Source of the DNA: Limiplasma sp048370855
Lineage (GTDB): Bacteria; Bacillota; Clostridia; Christensenellales; Aristaeellaceae
Assembly (NCBI GenBank): GCA_048370855.1
Contig: DBGEOK010000004.1
Coordinates: 1-64,000 of the forward strand
Direction: 5' to 3'
Length of the DNA stretch: 64,000 nucleotides
The notes beneath the pieces were generated by a model. It was not told where the DNA came from. It worked only from the letters and a program-made list of their open reading frames with translations, and did no database searches. Below are positions 14,905 through 24,262 of the stretch, in pieces (the stretch's first letter is position 1; the number at the start of each line of letters is the position of its first letter). Made by a program: the position numbers and the translations under genes.

Positions 14905-15885
14905 ATGGCTACGCTGAAAGATGTGGCGGCATTGGCGGGCGTTACGACGACGACGGTATCCAGAATGCTGAACAAGCGCTGCAACATCAGTGAGAAAACG
15001 CGGATAAAGATTGAAAACGCAATGCTGGAACTGGAATATCAGCCCAATGAGCTGGCCCGTTCCTTATCCAAAAAGCGCAGCAATTTCATCGGGCTCATCG
15101 TTCCCACGGCCAGGCAATACTTCTTTTCCAGCCTTATCGAAAGCGTTGAGGCTAACGTCCACCTGAACGGCTGTAAGCTGCTGCTCTGCATTTCGGATAT
15201 GGACGTTCAAAAAGAGCGCGAATATTATCATATGCTGATGAGCAATAAGGTGCGGGGCATTATTCTGTGCAACCTGACGCAAAGCGTGGAGGAATACGCA
15301 AGCCCCGACGCGCCTGTGATGATTTTGGAGCGTGTCCCCTCCAAGCAGCTTTCATGCGCGCTGGCCGATAATTACCGGGGCGGGTATTTGGCGGCGGAAC
15401 ACCTGATTGGCAAAGGCTGCCGCCGCCTGTTGTATTTCGGCGGGGACCTGGCGCTCAATACCGACCCCGCCAAGCGTTACAACGGCTTTTGCGATGCCTG
15501 CAAGCAGCTTGGCGTGCCCGGCCCAAAGTTTGTAAAAGCGAGCCTGGCCGAGTTTTCCGCCATGTCCTATGACGACTCCGTAAACCGCATGTTCCAGGAG
15601 CATCATGATTTGGACGGCATTTTGGCTTCCAACGATATCATTGCCGCCGCCATCCTCCGCTATTGCTTCCAGCATGGCATTCAGGTGCCCGACCGGCTCA
15701 GGGTTGTCGGCTATGACGATACGCCGTTTGCGAGGAACTGCGTCATTCCGCTGACGACCGTTCATCAGCCGATCGAGGAAATGTGCCGGTATGCCGTCAA
15801 CAGCATTATCCGGCGCTCCGAGGGCGAGGTCATTCCCGCCAGCGCCGTGTTCCCCGTGCATTTGGTGGAACGCGCTTCAACGTAA
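14905..15885 (+). CDS. LacI-family transcriptional regulator
   Basis: 326 residues. Residues 2-25 are the LacI helix-turn-helix with hinge (TLKDVAALAGVTTTTVSRML), followed by a ribose-binding-like sensor domain (IGLIVPTARQYFFSSLIESV through VVGYDDTPFARNCVIPLTTV). It should bind a palindrome and respond to a sugar. It faces, tail to tail, the seven-gene CUT1/GH13 operon that ends at 15923, the obvious candidate target. A TGTCAACCGATTAACA palindrome with the LacI-type AA.CG.TT core over that operon's -35 box supports this. Confidence 0.92.
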   Translation: MATLKDVAALAGVTTTTVSRMLNKRCNISEKTRIKIENAMLELEYQPNELARSLSKKRSNFIGLIVPTARQYFFSSLIESVEANVHLNGCKLLLCISDMDVQKEREYYHMLMSNKVRGIILCNLTQSVEEYASPDAPVMILERVPSKQLSCALADNYRGGYLAAEHLIGKGCRRLLYFGGDLALNTDPAKRYNGFCDACKQLGVPGPKFVKASLAEFSAMSYDDSVNRMFQEHHDLDGILASNDIIAAAILRYCFQHGIQVPDRLRVVGYDDTPFARNCVIPLTTVHQPIEEMCRYAVNSIIRRSEGEVIPASAVFPVHLVERAST

Positions 15886-15922
15886 CGGACGGGGGGCCGG
15901 CCGGCATTGTTTGCCGGGCGGC

Positions 15923-17614
15923 TCACGCCTGCCGGTACGTTTGCTTTCCGCCGGCGGTGTCCGCCTCCGCGCAGAACGCCAATGTGCTCAGGTTCGCGGT
16001 CAGCGACGCGCGGGCGCCGTCCTTGCGCCAGGTAATGGTCATCCCGTCGGGCGCCGTCACCTCGAAGGTCATCGCGGCGTCAAAGTCAAACGCCGGGCAA
16101 GCGTTACGCATGCGCAAAAGCGTTAGCTGATCGCGTACCACAGGGCGCTTCATCGCCGTCAGCATCCGCTCCCGGCTCAGGTTGGTACGGTTGATCTCCT
16201 TGTGTCCCGCCGCGCCTCCCCGCCGAACGGCGTCAAGGTCGTTGCCGCCGGCAAACAGATCCAGATACCACACCTGCGGCTTTCCCGGCATAAAAAGCTG
16301 AATGGCGCGCGCCAGCAGCAGCTTTCGTTCATCGTCGCCCAAGGCGCTGAAATACGTGGCGTTTACCTGATAATACAGGTTTTTTTGGCCATGGAGGTTC
16401 TTAATCAGGCCGCCGCGGCTGACAATCAGGTCGATAAGCCGCTGAATCCGTTCGTCGGGCAGCAGTCCCTTCAGGTCCAGCATGGGGATGCCGTCATGGC
16501 AGCCCAGCATGTTGACGGCATGAATATTCCTCTCCTTTAATTCCCTGGCCCAGCGCGCCAGCAGCATGGCCTCGCGGTTCTCGATCGCGTCAATCACCAG
16601 GCCCGGCAGGAAAAAATCATAGGTCCAATACCCCTTTGACGCCAACCGCCGATAGCTGCCTTCGCTATAGGAAGCGTGGATCTCCGGCAGCAGGGTTAAT
16701 CCATGCTTGTCCGCCAGCCCGCGAACGCGCTCCAACGCCTCCCACGTCTCCGGCTCGTTCATAAAGTTACGCTTCCCGGGGGCCTTGGCCGCGTAGGCAA
16801 AGGCGTCAAGCCGCGCCATCGCCGCGCCATACCCCTTCAGGCGCGCCAATACCTCGTCGTAATATTGCCAAACCTTTTCGCTTTTCAGGTTGAGATCCAA
16901 CTGCCCCAAATATCTGCGGCGGCTTTCCATCCACTTTCTCACGGCCCCCGCGAAGGCTTCAAAGCCCTCAAAATCCATCTCGCCGGGCGCTTTGCCATCG
17001 GCAAGCGCCGCGTTGATCCGCTTGGCCAAGGCGTCCGCCTCGCCGTATTGCATCTCAGCGGCGGCCATGAGATCCTGCGCGTCAACGGGATCGTAGCGCA
17101 CCTCCTGATAAAAGGTATTCCAGTAGGGCGCGTCGCGGCCGTCAGGCATGCGCGCCATCAGGATCGGCAGACCGGGCTTGCGAAAAAACATATCCCGAAT
17201 CAATTCCGCGTCCGGCTGGATATATCCCGCCTCCGTCATGTCCCCATGGCCTTGCCAAAATCGGTTCCAGTCGATGAAGAAATCGCGGTACGCGGATTGA
17301 TCCCCATGCCGCAAAACGTCCTGAAATTGCGGGGACAGCACGGATAGGTGGTTCAGGACGAGGTCCAGCGTAAGGTCGATCTTCAGCGCCCGCAGGCGTT
17401 CAATGTCCCGCCGGCGAGCCGTCATGCGGTTCAGGTCGTAGCTAATCACGGAAAAGCCGCGGTCAAGATCGGTGTTAAAAACGCTTGGCAAAATATAAAA
17501 GGAACGAAACGCGTCCGCAAAATCGGGCGTTTCCAGCATATCGGCTATCCCGGCAAGGCTGCCGCCCATGCTGTCCGGATAAGCGTTCAGCATTGCTCCG
17601 CTGTTCATGGCCAT
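15923..17614 (-). CDS. GH13 subfamily-18 sucrose-phosphorylase-type glucoside phosphorylase
   Basis: 563-residue cytoplasmic (beta/alpha)8 enzyme that should split an alpha-glucoside with phosphate, giving glucose 1-phosphate. Conserved elements: DLVLNHLS, the nucleophile Asp270 in RLDAFAYA, acid/base Glu311 in LLPEIHASY, and Asp374 in LGCHDGIP. The family includes sucrose phosphorylase, sucrose 6'-phosphate phosphorylase, glucosylglycerol phosphorylase and glucosylglycerate phosphorylase; I cannot separate these from sequence. It is the last gene of the operon with a CUT1 transporter, two esterases and a P-loop kinase, and is followed after 37 bases by the end of the LacI gene on the other strand. 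Confidence 0.9.
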   Translation of the reverse strand: MAMNSGAMLNAYPDSMGGSLAGIADMLETPDFADAFRSFYILPSVFNTDLDRGFSVISYDLNRMTARRRDIERLRALKIDLTLDLVLNHLSVLSPQFQDVLRHGDQSAYRDFFIDWNRFWQGHGDMTEAGYIQPDAELIRDMFFRKPGLPILMARMPDGRDAPYWNTFYQEVRYDPVDAQDLMAAAEMQYGEADALAKRINAALADGKAPGEMDFEGFEAFAGAVRKWMESRRRYLGQLDLNLKSEKVWQYYDEVLARLKGYGAAMARLDAFAYAAKAPGKRNFMNEPETWEALERVRGLADKHGLTLLPEIHASYSEGSYRRLASKGYWTYDFFLPGLVIDAIENREAMLLARWARELKERNIHAVNMLGCHDGIPMLDLKGLLPDERIQRLIDLIVSRGGLIKNLHGQKNLYYQVNATYFSALGDDERKLLLARAIQLFMPGKPQVWYLDLFAGGNDLDAVRRGGAAGHKEINRTNLSRERMLTAMKRPVVRDQLTLLRMRNACPAFDFDAAMTFEVTAPDGMTITWRKDGARASLTANLSTLAFCAEADTAGGKQTYRQA

Positions 17615-17620
17615 TCCTCC

Positions 17621-18553
17621 TTACGCGCCCGCCATCAGCCGGCGATAGTCCGCATAGTCCAACAGTTCCCCGCTTTTGGAAAGAATGATCTTCGCTTTGT
17701 CGGCCTGCTCCTCCAGCTTTTGCTGCTCAATTTTCAGCACCATGTCGGTAAAAGCGCTGTCCGTTTTTCCGTCGCGGTTGCGGGCGCGGCGGTGCATAAG
17801 GGTCTCCTCGGGCGTGCTGTTTAAAAGAATGGGCAGATCGACGCCCCGCAGATAGGCGCTGTTGCCGTGCGTCCATTCCACAATCAGCACCTGAACGGCG
17901 CTGAAATCCACGTTGTCATACCACAAATCCAGCCTGTCGCGGCCCATGCGCTTCAGCGCGATTGCGCGGGCGCCCTGCTTGAAACGGGCAATGACGCCGT
18001 TGATTTCGTCAAAGTCGATTTCGGCGGGCGTGCCCAAATAGCCGGACAGCGCGCGCCGTCCCGCCTGCTGGTAGACGGAAAGCCAGGGGATGGACGCCGC
18101 TATGGATAAATCGGCATCCTTTTCCTCCCTCCATAGCTCGCGTAAAGCCGCGCCCATGTCTTCCTGATAGCAGCCGCTGTCGATCAGCCCGCGAAGCCCG
18201 CAGACGCGAAACACCCGCAGGCGCTCTGCGTCGTTATCGCGCGGAATCCGCCGGGGGTAATTATCGCCGGACAGGATATACGCGCCCGCCCCCATTTGGC
18301 GGAGGTAATACCCCAGCACGGAGGCGATCTCGCTTTTGCCCACGCCCGAGCCGCCGCATATACTCGCTACGGCGCGGCCGCCGGGGCTTGAAAGCGCCGC
18401 CAGCCGCGCCGTAAGCTCCGGGAAGATGACCCGGGCCTTTCTCACGTGCTCCTGGTTAATACAGATCTGATCGCCGGGCATATCGCCACGAGCGATGTCC
18501 GCGGGAATCTCCGGCGGCCGCCAGTCCGCCGCCAGGCTCTTGAACGGTTCCAT
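17621..18553 (-). CDS. P-loop kinase of the uridine kinase/phosphoribulokinase-like class
   Basis: 310 residues with a Walker A loop SICGGSGVGKSEIASVL at about 64-80 and a likely Walker B region (VQVLIVEWTHGNSAYL, about 210-225). The fold class also contains adenylylsulfate kinase and P-loop glycerate kinase. The acceptor is unknown. Sitting between an esterase and a glucoside phosphorylase gene, it probably phosphorylates the non-glucose product of the phosphorylase or a deacylated sugar, which is inference. Six bases separate it from the phosphorylase gene, and its start abuts the stop of the esterase gene, so co-translation is likely. Confidence 0.75.
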   Translation of the reverse strand: MEPFKSLAADWRPPEIPADIARGDMPGDQICINQEHVRKARVIFPELTARLAALSSPGGRAVASICGGSGVGKSEIASVLGYYLRQMGAGAYILSGDNYPRRIPRDNDAERLRVFRVCGLRGLIDSGCYQEDMGAALRELWREEKDADLSIAASIPWLSVYQQAGRRALSGYLGTPAEIDFDEINGVIARFKQGARAIALKRMGRDRLDLWYDNVDFSAVQVLIVEWTHGNSAYLRGVDLPILLNSTPEETLMHRRARNRDGKTDSAFTDMVLKIEQQKLEEQADKAKIILSKSGELLDYADYRRLMAGA

Positions 18554-19351
18554 TTACTTGACCTCCCCGGCTTCTTCGTCCAAAAAGCTGAAGCAGGAAT
18601 CCAAATGCTCGTCCCAATACTCCAAATCATGGCCGCCCGCGCCGCCTTCAAACGTCAGGGGAAGCCCCAATTTTTCCATCAATCCGCGAAAGCGCCCGCA
18701 AGCGCCGCCAACCAGCGCGTCCTGCTCGCCGCAGCACATATGCGTCGGCTGAACGCCTCTCCCGCTTGCGACCGCGTTTTGAACGGAATACGCGGGGTCC
18801 CGCCAGGAATGCTCATAGGCCGAACGCCCGCCCAGCGCCGACTCAAACAACTGCGGCGGCACGGCGCCTTCCTGGCTGGGGTCGGACATCGTCAGCAGCG
18901 TATCCGGTTCGATGGCGGGAGACATCAGCAGGATGCGGGAAAAGGTCTCATGAAAGCGAAGGCCCAGAATCGCCGCGCCATAGCCGCCCATGGAAATGCC
19001 GCCGATAAAAGTATCCTCGCGCCGGTTGGACAGGCAGGGATACATTTGCCGGGTGACCTCCACCAGCTCGCGTCCCGCAAAATCACCGTGAAGCGCCGCC
19101 CGTTCAGGATGATCCATATAAAAGGAGTTTTCGCCGTCTGGAATCACAATCGCAATACGATGCCGGGCGGACATTTGCCGCATGGGGAGGCAGAACGCCA
19201 GCTCCTCGGCGTTTCCGGAATACCCGGGCAGAAAATAGAGGGTGCGGTACGGGGCCTTTGGCGCGGGATAGCCGTCGTAAAAAGGCAAAAACATATGAAA
19301 CTCCGTCGCGCGCATCAGCGCTTTTGACTTGTAGGCGCATTTTACGTACAT
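18554..19351 (-). CDS. esterase of the alpha/beta-hydrolase (esterase D / antigen 85-like) family, copy 1
   Basis: 265 residues without signal peptide. The nucleophile elbow is GGISMGGYGA (Ser about 121); the acid is probably Asp in CGEQDAL, and the base His in GGHDLEYW. Relatives remove acyl groups from sugars or hydrolyse S-formylglutathione. About 35-40 percent of the visible motifs are shared with the neighbouring copy at 19356, so the pair arose by duplication. The ATG lies just after the end of that gene, whose last codons contain the ribosome site GGAGGAGGGG. In this operon it may deacylate an imported acylated glucoside. Confidence 0.85.
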   Translation of the reverse strand: MYVKCAYKSKALMRATEFHMFLPFYDGYPAPKAPYRTLYFLPGYSGNAEELAFCLPMRQMSARHRIAIVIPDGENSFYMDHPERAALHGDFAGRELVEVTRQMYPCLSNRREDTFIGGISMGGYGAAILGLRFHETFSRILLMSPAIEPDTLLTMSDPSQEGAVPPQLFESALGGRSAYEHSWRDPAYSVQNAVASGRGVQPTHMCCGEQDALVGGACGRFRGLMEKLGLPLTFEGGAGGHDLEYWDEHLDSCFSFLDEEAGEVK

Positions 19352-19355
19352 ATGC

Positions 19356-20138
19356 TTACCCCTCCTCCGACGTCAGAAATTCGCAGGCCGGCGTCAGTGC
19401 TTTTTTCCAAAACGTATGGTCGTGCCCGCCTTCGCATTCCCATGTCGTGACGGACGCCCCCGCCTTTCGCACGGCGTCGCGGAAGTCGATATAGTTTGCA
19501 TAGCAGAGCTTGTCCTGCCTGCCGCAAGCCGCAAACAGCCTGGGCATGGCGGACGGCGCTTTGGCCGCCTTGAGCGCGGCGGCAAAGCAGTCCTTGTAGG
19601 TGTTTTCGTATTCCTCCCAAGTGCCGAGCAGCGCCGTCACCTCGCCGCTAGACGCGGGCATATCATCGGAATATTTGTCCTCGGGGTTTTGGACGCCAAG
19701 CGCCGGCGACAGAGCGGCGATTTTGCTGAAGGTCTGCGGATAGCGAAGCCCGTTGACCAACGCTCCGTAGCCGCCCATGGAAATGCCGCCGATATAGGTA
19801 TCCTCGCGCTTGTCGGATAAGGGCAGCAGCGCGCGCGTCGCCTCCACGATCTCCCGCCCCGCGTATTCGCTGAACATGGCGCGCCGCGTCTCGTCGTCCA
19901 CATAGAAGGAGTTTTCGCCGTCGATCAATACAACGGCAATGCCGTACTTCATGGCGTACAGCGCAAAGTTGGTAAACTGCGCGGTCTCCAGGCCGCCGCC
20001 AGAGTAGCCCGGAAGAAAGTACAGCGTCTTATACGGCGCGGGGCGGTCGTTCCAGCCGTTGAAATCAGGTAAAAACACGACCGGATAGACGCTTCGCATA
20101 ATGCTGTCGGATCGGAAATTCAAATGAAGGATAGCCAA
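19356..20138 (-). CDS. esterase of the alpha/beta-hydrolase family, copy 2
   Basis: 260 residues, cytoplasmic. Motifs TLYFLPGYSGG, GGISMGGYGA (nucleophile Ser), ACGRQDKL and the catalytic His in EGGHDHTFW match the next gene closely, which marks a tandem duplication. I chose the TTG at 20138 because it follows AAGGGGG by about eight bases and aligns with the N-terminus of the other copy; a TTG at 20162 in frame is possible but has no ribosome site. It follows the second permease gene by about 30 bases. Confidence 0.82.
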   Translation of the reverse strand: MAILHLNFRSDSIMRSVYPVVFLPDFNGWNDRPAPYKTLYFLPGYSGGGLETAQFTNFALYAMKYGIAVVLIDGENSFYVDDETRRAMFSEYAGREIVEATRALLPLSDKREDTYIGGISMGGYGALVNGLRYPQTFSKIAALSPALGVQNPEDKYSDDMPASSGEVTALLGTWEEYENTYKDCFAAALKAAKAPSAMPRLFAACGRQDKLCYANYIDFRDAVRKAGASVTTWECEGGHDHTFWKKALTPACEFLTSEEG

Positions 20139-20168
20139 CAGGGATTCCCCCTTTTTTCTCAATACGGT

Positions 20169-20999
20169 TCAGCCTTTGACGCTGCCCTGTACGACGCCCT
20201 CCAGGATCTGTTTTTGCCCAAACAGGTAAAATATCAGGATGGGCATGATGCTCATGACCAGTCCGGCCATCATGGGGGCATAATCGTTGGAATACTGCGC
20301 GCAGAATACGCGGATCATCATTGGCAGGGTGCGCATTTCCTGCGTATTTAGGAACAGGCTGGACAGCAGGTAATCGTTCCAAATGCCCATGGCCACAAAC
20401 ACCAGCAGCGTCACCTCGATGGGCGTCAGCATAGGCAGGATGATTTTGAAGAACAGCTTCCCATAGCTGCAGCCGTCAATCAGCGCCGCCTGGTCAATCT
20501 CCATGGGAATGGAGTTGAGGAAGCCGCGAATGAGGAATATGGCAAAGGCAATGTTCAGACCCGTACCGATATAAATCACGGGGATTAAGCTATTGTTAAG
20601 CCCCAGGCCGGACGCGTACAGCTTTACCAGCGGGATCATATAAGCCTGAAAGGGCGCGCACATGGAAGCGATCATCAGGTAGTACACCGCCGAAACAAAT
20701 CTGGACTTCATACGGCTGACGACATATGCCGCCATCGAGCCGAAAACGGCTATCAGTACGCTTACGCAGACCGTAATGACCAGGGAGTTGCGAAACGCCG
20801 TGAAGAAGTGCATCTGGTCCAGCGCCTGCTTGTAGTTATCGAGGTTATACGTCGTTGGCATGGAAAACGGATTGCTGGTAAACTGGCCGGTGGTTTTAAA
20901 CGAGTTGAGCAGCATCAGCAGCAGGGGGAAGATGTAAAAGCACGTAAACAGGAGGGCGATCAGCAGCAGCACGGCCTTTGTGGATGTTTTCGCTTTCAC
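20169..20999 (-). CDS. CUT1 sugar ABC transporter permease (MalG type)
   Basis: 276 residues, six predicted membrane helices; the EAA loop that docks on the ATPase is EIDQAALIDGCSYGKLFFKI near residue 190. It forms the channel with the upstream permease. The start is GTG, sharing one base with the TAG stop of that gene and preceded by GGGAGGTG. No ATPase gene lies in this operon, so a shared MsmK/MalK-type ATPase encoded elsewhere is expected, as is usual in Bacillota CUT1 systems. Confidence 0.92.
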   Translation of the reverse strand: MKAKTSTKAVLLLIALLFTCFYIFPLLLMLLNSFKTTGQFTSNPFSMPTTYNLDNYKQALDQMHFFTAFRNSLVITVCVSVLIAVFGSMAAYVVSRMKSRFVSAVYYLMIASMCAPFQAYMIPLVKLYASGLGLNNSLIPVIYIGTGLNIAFAIFLIRGFLNSIPMEIDQAALIDGCSYGKLFFKIILPMLTPIEVTLLVFVAMGIWNDYLLSSLFLNTQEMRTLPMMIRVFCAQYSNDYAPMMAGLVMSIMPILIFYLFGQKQILEGVVQGSVKG

Positions 21000-21880
21000 T
21001 ACATTTGCACCTCCCGCTTCTGGGTGAAATACGCTTGCAGCACGGAGATCACCGCGACCGCGACAAACAGCACAACGGCCTGCGCCTGCGCGTTTCCAAA
21101 CTTCAGGCTGACAAACGCGGTGTTGTAAATGCGGTAAGCGATCAGCTCCGTTGTGTTGAAGGGGCCGCCGTCCGTCAGCGACATATTGACCTCAAACACC
21201 ATGAACGATCGAACAATGGCTAAAAACAAGCATATCGTGACGGAGGAGCGGATCATCGGCAGCCGAACGTTTTTGAGCACGCTCAGCGGGCCCGCGCCAT
21301 CCGCCACAGCCGCTTCCACAAGCTCGTTGGGCACATTGGTAAAGCCTGCGACATAAATTATCATCAAATAAGCGCTCAATTGCCATGAGGATACGATAAT
21401 CATGGCGATCATGGCCTTGGTAGGGTCGGAAAGCATGGAGGTCGTCAGCCATTGAACGCCCAGCGAGGCGCCGATCTGCGTGACGCCAAAGTTGAAGATG
21501 TATTTCCAGATATAGCCCATCGCAACGCCGCCCACCACGTTGGGAATAAAAATGGCGGTGCGGAAAACGTTGCGCGCCTTGAGCGCGCTGGTCAAAAGCA
21601 GGCCAAGGATCAAGCCGAGAATATTGCTGACGATCACGGTGCCCGCGGTGTAGACCGCCGTGCGCTGCAGGGAAAGCCAAAACTTTCCGGTCGAAAAGAC
21701 CTTGATATAGTTGGCCAGGCCGACAAAGGCGAACTCATTGCCGATGCCGTCCCATTTGACAAAGGAAATCCAGATGCCGTAGAAAAACGGGACAACGAGC
21801 GTAGTGAACCAAACGAATAACGCTGGAACAAAGAAGAACAGGATCAGCTTGAACCGGTCGCGCTTGAGCTTCATTAACAC
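20999..21880 (-). CDS. CUT1 sugar ABC transporter permease (MalF/UgpA type)
   Basis: 293 residues with six predicted helices, the first at about 13-35. The EAA motif is ELVEAAVADGAGPLSVLKNV near residue 195. Partner of the permease gene that overlaps its stop. The GTG at 21880 is nine bases after AAAGGAG; an ATG six bases later would also fit but is farther from the ribosome site. A hairpin at 21907-21941 separates it from the binding-protein gene. Confidence 0.92.
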   Translation of the reverse strand: MLMKLKRDRFKLILFFFVPALFVWFTTLVVPFFYGIWISFVKWDGIGNEFAFVGLANYIKVFSTGKFWLSLQRTAVYTAGTVIVSNILGLILGLLLTSALKARNVFRTAIFIPNVVGGVAMGYIWKYIFNFGVTQIGASLGVQWLTTSMLSDPTKAMIAMIIVSSWQLSAYLMIIYVAGFTNVPNELVEAAVADGAGPLSVLKNVRLPMIRSSVTICLFLAIVRSFMVFEVNMSLTDGGPFNTTELIAYRIYNTAFVSLKFGNAQAQAVVLFVAVAVISVLQAYFTQKREVQM

Positions 21881-21906
21881 GCTGGTTCACTCCTTTCTGG
21901 AATAAA

Positions 21907-21941
21907 GCAGGCAGAGCCTATCGCTTATAGACCCTGCCTGC
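21907..21941 (-). terminator. attenuating hairpin between binding-protein and permease genes
   Basis: GCAGGCAG (21907-21914) pairs with CTGCCTGC (21934-21941); on the minus strand it is followed by TTTATT. It should let more binding protein than permease be made. Confidence 0.65.
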
Positions 21942-21961
21942 CGGTGTAAGAATGCCGGCCT

Positions 21962-23263
21962 TTATTCCAGCTCGGCAAAGTAGTCCTGCAATTCAGCGGC
22001 AAGACCGGCGCGATCGAGCTGTCCGGCCAGATAAGCCTGCATAAACGGTCCGCAAACCAGCCAGAAGTCCGTGGGGGCTTCACAGATGTAGGTGCTGATA
22101 TCCAGGATCTTGCCTTCGTTCAGGTATTCCTGGGTGGACACCGCCAAAGGATTGCCGTTGACGGCGGTCACATTGTCAAAGGGCAAGGTGGAGCCGATTT
22201 GATTGACCATGAACTCCTCGCCCTGCGGGCTCAGGGCCAGCCAGGCAGCCAGCTTGACGCCGGCGGCCTGCTGCTCGGGCGTGTTCTGATAGGTATCGAC
22301 GCAGTAGCCCTTGGGGCAGGAGCCCAACAGCTTGCCGTTGCGGACGTCGGCTTCGTCGTTGGTCAGCGGCAGGGGCATCAGGGCGATATCGTCACGGTCT
22401 GCGAAGGTCTGAATCTGCAGCCAGTTCCAGTCGCCCTGGAACATCGTCGCCGCCTTGCCGGTAGCAACCTGCTCCAAATCTCCCTCCTGGGTATCGGCCA
22501 GGGGATCGGCCTTGTTAGAGTTGTAAGCCATCAGGATATCGAACACGTCCATGATATGATTGAAGTGCTCGTTTTCAATCAGCGAGTAGCTGCCCGCCTT
22601 CAGGTCCGCCATGATCTGACGTTGCGCGGCCTTGTCCCCCAGCCATTCGGAAAAGAGCTGGCAGCCCAGATAATGCGCGCCCAGCGCCCAGTCCGCGCTG
22701 AAAACGACCGTCGCGGGAATGCCCGCGGCCTCGAAGCCGTCGAAGAACGCCTTGAGCTTGTCAACGGTATTGACCGTACCGACATCGTAATCCTCGCCGT
22801 ATACTTCCGACACAAGACGCTTGTTGTAGATCAGGCCAAAGCCCTGATAGCTGGAGGGAATACCGTAGATGGCGTCGCTGCCCTCTTTTTGGCAATACTC
22901 CAGGCCGCTCAGGATGTGGCTCATCCACTCGGCGTTTTCAGGCGTGTTGAGATCCAGCATGTAGTCGGAGTAATTGAGAATTTGCCCCACGTCCAGCATG
23001 GACACGGTGGGAGCGGTGCCGGCCGCGTACAGCGCCAGCCAGGCGGCTAGCTGATCGTCGCCGCAGGGATAGTAGTTGACAGTGATCTCGGGGTTTTCCT
23101 TCATAAATTCACCCAGCAGGGCCACGGTGGCGTCGTCAACGCCGGCCTGCGTAGAATAGAAGGAAATGGTCACGGGGGTTTTCTCTTCGCTTTCCGCGAA
23201 CGCGGACGTCATCGACAGGGCCATCACCAGCGCAAGAGCCAGGGCCGTCCATTTCTTGAGCAT
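21962..23263 (-). CDS. CUT1 sugar ABC transporter substrate-binding protein
   Basis: 433 residues, extracytoplasmic solute-binding protein family 1. The signal peptide (KKWTALALALVMALSMTSAFAE) has an AFA cleavage site and no lipobox cysteine, so it is not a lipoprotein. The mature part begins KTPVTISFYSTQ and has the two-lobed binding-protein pattern (KGYCVDTYQNTPEQQAAGVK near residue 330). It is the first gene of the seven-gene operon and defines its uptake function; the downstream phosphorylase suggests an alpha-glucoside ligand. ATG follows AGAAAGGAG. Confidence 0.92.
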   Translation of the reverse strand: MLKKWTALALALVMALSMTSAFAESEEKTPVTISFYSTQAGVDDATVALLGEFMKENPEITVNYYPCGDDQLAAWLALYAAGTAPTVSMLDVGQILNYSDYMLDLNTPENAEWMSHILSGLEYCQKEGSDAIYGIPSSYQGFGLIYNKRLVSEVYGEDYDVGTVNTVDKLKAFFDGFEAAGIPATVVFSADWALGAHYLGCQLFSEWLGDKAAQRQIMADLKAGSYSLIENEHFNHIMDVFDILMAYNSNKADPLADTQEGDLEQVATGKAATMFQGDWNWLQIQTFADRDDIALMPLPLTNDEADVRNGKLLGSCPKGYCVDTYQNTPEQQAAGVKLAAWLALSPQGEEFMVNQIGSTLPFDNVTAVNGNPLAVSTQEYLNEGKILDISTYICEAPTDFWLVCGPFMQAYLAGQLDRAGLAAELQDYFAELE

Positions 23264-23312
23264 GAGTCGTTCTCCTTTCTTGTCAGCATACGATGTGCTG
23301 CTCTTGAAAACG

Positions 23313-23351
23313 AGTATAGCGCGCCGCAGTCAAATTGTCAACCGATTAACA
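23313..23351 (-). promoter_or_regulatory. promoter and LacI-type operator of the CUT1/GH13 operon
   Basis: Minus strand TTGACA (23341-23336), 17-base spacer, TATACT (23318-23313). The 16-base near-palindrome TGTCAACCGATTAACA (23336-23351) covers the -35 box and contains the LacI-family core AA.CG.TT. A related 16-mer sits at the same place in the promoter at 25361-25400. Confidence 0.75.
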
Positions 23352-23486
23352 TAAACTTTTTATAAAATTCATATTTGAGATGGTGAATGAATCGCCATAT
23401 CATCCATTTTTTATTCGAAATTCACGTGTTCTCGTCCATCCTTAAGGCGAAAACGCCGGATTTATTGGTTTGATATGTCATCCGAA

Positions 23487-24257
23487 TTAACTTTTTCTTC
23501 CATAGACGATTCCAGCCGTCGCATAGCGGGCGCGCAGCGCGCGGCCGCCCGGCGCGTTAGGTTCGTCTACCTCGACGCCGACCTCCTCGCCGCTCAGCAA
23601 ACGGTCGCAAAGAACGGCCATGTCCCGAACGAGCCGCATGCACGGCGGATTGTAGCCGGCCGTTCCCGGCTTTCCCGCTTGGCTGACGTGCCCCGGCAGC
23701 CAAGCGTACTCCTCCCAAGGCTTCGCGCGCTTCAAAAAGCCCGTCAGGGAGGCGCGATACTCCGCCAGGCTCAACGCCATGGGAACGGTCATCAGCACAA
23801 TCTCCCCGCTTCCGACAGCGTCGCCGGAAAACACGGCGCGGTCGGCTTCGTCCACAAACACGACAGAACCCGGGGTGTGACCCGCCAGGTCCACCGCTAA
23901 CAGGCGCACGCCGCCCAAATCAAACGCCCGGCCGTTGCGAAACGCGTGGACCCGCTCCATGGGAAGCCTGGCCACGCCCATCGACGCAAAAGCCGGTTCC
24001 ATTACGGCGACCGCTTCCACATCACGCTCATGAAGCCAAATGGCGGAGAACTCCCCCGCCGCGCCGTAATGGTCGGGGTGGGCGTGCGTTAGGAGCAGCG
24101 ATACCGGCAAAGCGGTTATTTTTCGGATTTCCGGCATCATCAGGCGAAGCCCCATGCCGCAATCGACCATCACGGCCGCCGCGGTTCCTACCGCCAAATA
24201 CGACGTGGCCCGCGCCTCATCCTCATAGCGCCAAATATGCGGCGCGATGCGCTCCAT
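23487..24257 (-). CDS. metallo-beta-lactamase-fold hydrolase
   Basis: 256 residues. Metal-binding motifs THAHPDH (about 57-63), GHTPGS (about 127), FSGDAVG and LPGHVS define a glyoxalase II/MBL-fold hydrolase with two metals. Substrate unknown; lactones, thioesters and phosphodiesters are all handled in this family. It follows the esterase at 24263 after five bases and is probably co-transcribed with it. About 220 AT-richer bases separate it from the CUT1 operon promoter. Confidence 0.88.
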   Translation of the reverse strand: MERIAPHIWRYEDEARATSYLAVGTAAAVMVDCGMGLRLMMPEIRKITALPVSLLLTHAHPDHYGAAGEFSAIWLHERDVEAVAVMEPAFASMGVARLPMERVHAFRNGRAFDLGGVRLLAVDLAGHTPGSVVFVDEADRAVFSGDAVGSGEIVLMTVPMALSLAEYRASLTGFLKRAKPWEEYAWLPGHVSQAGKPGTAGYNPPCMRLVRDMAVLCDRLLSGEEVGVEVDEPNAPGGRALRARYATAGIVYGRKS

Positions 24258-24262
24258 TGCGG

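Noticed and set aside
23487..24257. Antibiotic-resistance metallo-beta-lactamase
   Set aside because: No signal peptide, and the motif pattern is that of general MBL-fold hydrolases, not class B lactamases.
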